From Clostridium_S neuense (GTDB taxonomy: Bacteria; Bacillota; Clostridia; Clostridiales; Clostridiaceae), in NCBI RefSeq assembly GCF_045310695.1, contig NZ_JBJIAA010000012.1:107673-171672 (forward strand): a stretch of DNA of 64,000 nucleotides, written 5' to 3'. Shown in pieces: positions 61,192 through 64,000 of this stretch. Numbering within the stretch: position 1 is the first letter of the stretch; the number at the start of each line of letters is the position of its first letter. The position numbers were made by a program, and so were the translations under genes. Under the pieces are notes generated by a model that saw nothing but the letters and a program-made list of their open reading frames with translations, was not told the DNA's origin and ran no database searches.

Positions 61192-61578
61192 ATGTATGCT
61201 AAAAATGCTTATGACCAATATAAACAAAATAGTGTAAATTTTGCTTCAAAGGATCAATTATTATTAATGCTTCTAGATGGTGCAGTGAAGTTTGTTAAAA
61301 TAGGTAGACAAGCTATGGTTGATAAGAATTATCATAAGTGTAATGAAAACCTAAAAAAAACTCAGGATGTATTTTATGAATTAATGATAACTCTTGATTT
61401 AGCTAAAGCTGGAGAATGGGGACCTAATATGATGTCAGTTTATAAATTTATAATAGACAGCTTAGTTAAGGCAAATATGAAAAAAGATTTAGAAATGTTA
61501 GATAAAACTATTCCTCTTATAGAGGATGTAAAAAATACCTGGAATGAAGCTTATAAGGCTTCTATAAAAGTAAGGTAA
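61192..61578 (+). CDS. fliS: Flagellin-specific export chaperone FliS
   Basis: A 128-residue helical-bundle protein that binds the C-terminus of flagellin before export. AYDQYKQNSVNFASKDQLLLMLLDGAVKFVKIGRQAM is the family start, and the conserved EWGPNMMSVYKFIIDSLVKAN follows. AGGAGGTAGAGG is upstream. FliD follows 14 bases later. Confidence 0.95.
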   Translation: MYAKNAYDQYKQNSVNFASKDQLLLMLLDGAVKFVKIGRQAMVDKNYHKCNENLKKTQDVFYELMITLDLAKAGEWGPNMMSVYKFIIDSLVKANMKKDLEMLDKTIPLIEDVKNTWNEAYKASIKVR

Positions 61579-61592
61579 AGGAGTGGTAAATA

Positions 61593-63458
61593 ATGAGTAC
61601 AGTATCTAGTACAACCTCTACAACAAATCCATATTTGATTCCATATAGTACAAGTGATATAAGTGGAACAGATACAACATCTTCAAAATACTCACAAACA
61701 TCTAATGGTACTAGTAAAAGTGGTAGTACTGGTTCTACATCAGGGTCTTATTCACAAAGCTTAGTTTCTCAAATGTCTGGGCTTGATGTTAGTAGTTTGG
61801 TTAATGAATCAATGGCCTCAGATGTTATTAAACTTAATAGTCTACTTGCAAAACAGCAGAAATCTCAGTGGATACAGGACAGATATAGATCTATAATATC
61901 AAATTTGCAGGATTTTAGCAGCAAATATTTTGATAGTTCATCCAGCAATTATATATTTTCTCCTGATGTTTTTTCGGTAAATGCTGCAACTTCATCCAAT
62001 GCAAATATTCTTAGCACGACAGCTTCAAATTTAGCAAAAACCGGAACGTACACAGTTACTTCAGCTACATTAGCAACAGCTGCAAATATAACCAATGCGA
62101 ATACTGTTACTGCACAAAATTCAGCTGCATTTTCTACATTAGGGCTTTCTGGCACAATAAGCTTTAACATAAATGGAAGCAGTACACCTGTAACTTATGA
62201 TTTGAGTGCAAATGGTTATAAAACTGTCTCCCAAGTGATGAATGATTTATCAAACTTAACTGGTGCCAATTTCTCATACAGCGAACTTACAGGTAAATTT
62301 AGCATTACATCAAATTCAACAGGTTCTAATCAAAAATTAAATATTTACGAGGCACATGATGCTGGTAGCTATACTAATGCAAGTGGAACTGTAAATATAC
62401 AGTATAATAGTTCTGATGCAAGCACCTCAGCTTTTTTATCAAAATTATATAATATAGGAACAGGTACTGGCGAAACAAAAGATGTTAGTGCGTCTGGTAA
62501 TAATGGTACATTTACTATAAAGGAGCCGGGAGATACTGTTGCTACGTCTGTATCAGAAGCCTCAAATAACTTTACAATTGATGGTGTATCTTACAGCTTT
62601 TCAAGTAGTTTTGATTCAACTACTCCAGTTGCAATAAATGTAAAGCAGGATGTATCTTCAGCCGTGAGTAAAATTCAGGATTTTGTTGCCGATTATAATA
62701 ATTTAGTTAGCGGTATTAACGCTGTTACCCTTGAAAAAAGTGATCCTAGTTATGCTCCACTAACTTCAACACAGGAATCACAAATGACTACTAGCCAAAT
62801 CACAGCTTGGAATCAAAAAGCTCAACAGGGACTTTTACAGAATGATGGTACTTTAACTGATATGTTAAATGAAATGAGAACTGCTTTTTATACACCTGTG
62901 AGTGGAAATAGCCTTACTATGAGAGGCATTGGATTATCTACAGCTGATGATTATAATGATGCAAGCAAACGTGGGAAAATTGAAATTAATGTAAAGCAGC
63001 TTACAGCAGCATTGCAAAGTAATCCACAGGGGGTAGCCGACTTGTTTACTAAAAAGTCCACTAGCTATTTAAATTATGAATCGGCATTAAATGTGGATAC
63101 TAGTACAGATAAAGATGCAGCTAGCAAGGCAATAGCTAAAAGAAGCAGCGAAGAAGGTATATTCCAAAGGCTTAGCGATATAGAAAAAAAATATGCAGGA
63201 ACTTATATTGATAAAAATGGTAACCAAGGAATTCTCTTGACAAAAGCAGGATCATTAGATGATCAATATTCTTTAACAAGAAATTCATTGTATAAAGAGA
63301 TAAAAGAAGAAACAGATGCTGTTTCCGATTTTAAAAGTAAGATGACATTGGATGCAAAAATGTATAACCAAAAGTTTAGTGCTCTTCAAGCTGCACTTTC
63401 AGCATTAAGTACACAACAAAGTTATTTATCTTCAATGCTAAGCAGTAGTTCTTCATAA
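61593..63458 (+). CDS. fliD: Flagellar filament cap protein FliD
   Basis: A 621-residue filament-capping protein (HAP2). The N-terminal about 45 residues are Ser/Thr-rich. The N-terminal FliD core (MSGLDVSSLVNESMASDVIKLNSLLAKQQKSQW) and the C-terminal coiled core (AKMYNQKFSALQAALSALSTQQSYLSSML) are present, with a long variable exposed middle. It is translocated by the flagellar apparatus. AAAGGAG precedes the ATG. Confidence 0.95.
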   Translation: MSTVSSTTSTTNPYLIPYSTSDISGTDTTSSKYSQTSNGTSKSGSTGSTSGSYSQSLVSQMSGLDVSSLVNESMASDVIKLNSLLAKQQKSQWIQDRYRSIISNLQDFSSKYFDSSSSNYIFSPDVFSVNAATSSNANILSTTASNLAKTGTYTVTSATLATAANITNANTVTAQNSAAFSTLGLSGTISFNINGSSTPVTYDLSANGYKTVSQVMNDLSNLTGANFSYSELTGKFSITSNSTGSNQKLNIYEAHDAGSYTNASGTVNIQYNSSDASTSAFLSKLYNIGTGTGETKDVSASGNNGTFTIKEPGDTVATSVSEASNNFTIDGVSYSFSSSFDSTTPVAINVKQDVSSAVSKIQDFVADYNNLVSGINAVTLEKSDPSYAPLTSTQESQMTTSQITAWNQKAQQGLLQNDGTLTDMLNEMRTAFYTPVSGNSLTMRGIGLSTADDYNDASKRGKIEINVKQLTAALQSNPQGVADLFTKKSTSYLNYESALNVDTSTDKDAASKAIAKRSSEEGIFQRLSDIEKKYAGTYIDKNGNQGILLTKAGSLDDQYSLTRNSLYKEIKEETDAVSDFKSKMTLDAKMYNQKFSALQAALSALSTQQSYLSSMLSSSSS

Positions 63459-63495
63459 ATATTACTTTTTAATTTGTGAAAGGAAGTAATAGCCT

Positions 63496-63846
63496 ATGGA
63501 AGATACTAGAACATTAATAACAAGCTTTAGAGAAAAAACTTTAGATATTTTAAATTGTCTTAATAATGAGGATTTTGATAAGCTTAATGAGCTGCTTCAG
63601 GAGAGAGAAGCAATGATTAAAATATTTAAGGAAAATCCTAATATATATACAAAAAAAAAGATAGCTGAAGAACTTAAACATACAGATATTATGGAGTTAA
63701 ATGACAAAGTAAAAGAGCTTATTGTTAAAAATATGAAGGATATAAAAGAAAAACTTGAGAATATAAACAAGGATAAGTTTGTTAAGAAAAAATATTATAA
63801 TGGTTTTTCTGGAAATTCAATGTTTTTTAATAAAAAAGTTTATTGA
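63496..63846 (+). CDS. Probable FliT-type flagellar chaperone
   Basis: A 116-residue helical protein with a coiled-coil-like heptad pattern (TSFREKTLDILNCLNNEDFDKLNELLQEREAMI) and a basic C-terminus. Its size, the position after fliD and before flagellin, and its helix content match FliT-like chaperones, but sequence conservation is weak. AAGGAAG precedes the ATG. Confidence 0.72.
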   Translation: MEDTRTLITSFREKTLDILNCLNNEDFDKLNELLQEREAMIKIFKENPNIYTKKKIAEELKHTDIMELNDKVKELIVKNMKDIKEKLENINKDKFVKKKYYNGFSGNSMFFNKKVY

Positions 63847-63852
63847 AAACTA

Positions 63853-63879
63853 TAAAGTAATAAAAAGGGCTTACGATAA
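63853..63879 (+). promoter_or_regulatory. Sigma-D promoter of the flagellin gene
   Basis: TAAA (63853-63856), 15 bases, TACGATAA (63872-63879). It is the third copy in the window of one promoter type. It starts 7 bases after the fliT-like stop and gives a leader of about 105 bases. Confidence 0.88.
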
Positions 63880-63899
63880 AGTAGTATAAGCAATGATGG

Positions 63900-63933
63900 G
63901 GTTTAAAATTGAGTGGCCATAAGATTTTAAACC
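63900..63933 (+). promoter_or_regulatory. Upper hairpin in the flagellin leader
   Basis: GGTTTAAAAT (63900-63909) pairs perfectly with ATTTTAAACC (63924-63933), leaving a 14-base loop. It may stabilise the abundant flagellin mRNA. Confidence 0.6.
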
Positions 63934-63951
63934 TTATAAAAATAAAATATA

Positions 63952-63967
63952 TGGGAAAGGATTCCCA
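63952..63967 (+). promoter_or_regulatory. CsrA-binding hairpin in the flagellin leader
   Basis: TGGGAA, loop AGGA, TTCCCA: a 6-bp stem that displays GGA in the loop, the classical CsrA site. A second GGA is in the ribosome binding site AAGGAGG (63978-63984), 10 bases after the hairpin, so one CsrA dimer could bridge both and block translation. Confidence 0.82.
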
Positions 63968-63992
63968 AGTTAAATTCAAGGAGGAATTTATT

Positions 63993-64000
63993 ATGATAAT
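63993..64000 (+). CDS. hag: Flagellin gene, first bases only
   Basis: Only the ATG and the next five bases lie in the window. The call rests on context: a sigma-D promoter, a CsrA-type leader hairpin, AAGGAGG 8 bases upstream, and the position after fliS-fliD-fliT, where the major flagellin gene usually sits. The protein cannot be checked here. Confidence 0.7.

Noticed and set aside
1..64000. Prophage, transposase, tRNA, rRNA or known riboswitch
   Set aside because: I looked for phage structural genes, transposase motifs, cloverleaf and riboswitch-like leaders and saw none that I could support by eye.

Overview
The window is AT-rich DNA with AGA/ATA-type codon use and strong AGGAGG-like ribosome binding sites. 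It comes from a spore-forming, anaerobic, motile, starch/glycogen-storing Firmicute. The evidence is an alpha/beta-type small acid-soluble spore protein, pyruvate:ferredoxin oxidoreductase, rubrerythrin, AddAB, the glgC-glgD-glgA operon, a FliY-type switch and a FliW/CsrA system. The gene content and order look like Clostridium sensu stricto of the C. acetobutylicum group. That is a recollection-level judgement, not a database result.

Layout. 1-4413: the 3' part of aspS, a CsoR-like repressor, a two-gene threonine/serine exporter (minus strand) and glyA. 4568-12740: addB, addA and a YhaM-like exoribonuclease. 12775-16316 (minus): a small accessory-looking operon with a MerR-methyltransferase fusion and two DegT-family aminotransferases, behind a MerR-type promoter with a 19-bp spacer. 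16466-22498: a long class B PBP, a soluble chemoreceptor and asnB. 22687-25190: an ArsR/CadC-like repressor and a CadA-like P-type ATPase with a visible operator. 25434-29876 (minus): glgC-glgD-glgA and a small starch-binding-domain protein. 30140-37439: a CymR-like Rrf2 regulator, cysK, iscS/nifS, mnmA, recJ, a SASP and murG. 37745-45183: rubrerythrin, a LysM-CAP secreted protein, PFOR, a Cys/His-rich DUF1292 protein, a HAD phosphatase and a class IV aminotransferase. 45386-55883: a FapA-family protein followed by cheW-cheD-cheB-cheR-cheA-cheC-cheY-cheW-fliM-fliY. 56165-64000: flgM-flgN-flgK-flgL-fliW-csrA-flaG-unknown-fliS-fliD-fliT and the first bases of a flagellin gene.

How the genes work together. 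The last 19 kb is one motility programme. Three near-identical sigma-D-type promoters (TAAA-N15-TACGATAA) stand before the fapA/che operon, before flgM and before flagellin. FlgM (anti-sigma), FlgN/FliS/FliT (chaperones), FliW and CsrA (translation control) and a CsrA-type GGA hairpin in the flagellin leader complete a feedback circuit visible in sequence. The cymR-cysK-iscS-mnmA block links cysteine supply to tRNA thiolation. The glg genes make storage glucan (granulose), and the neighbouring starch-binding protein may bind it.

The most unusual structure is a set of long, near-perfect palindromic elements between genes. Two copies, at 25254-25445 and 30619-30802, share the same architecture and apical loop. 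Two copies of a shorter type are at 1343-1500 and 4419-4550. Single examples of other palindromes are at 27498-27595 and 37515-37709. No transposase, CRISPR array, tRNA or rRNA gene was seen.
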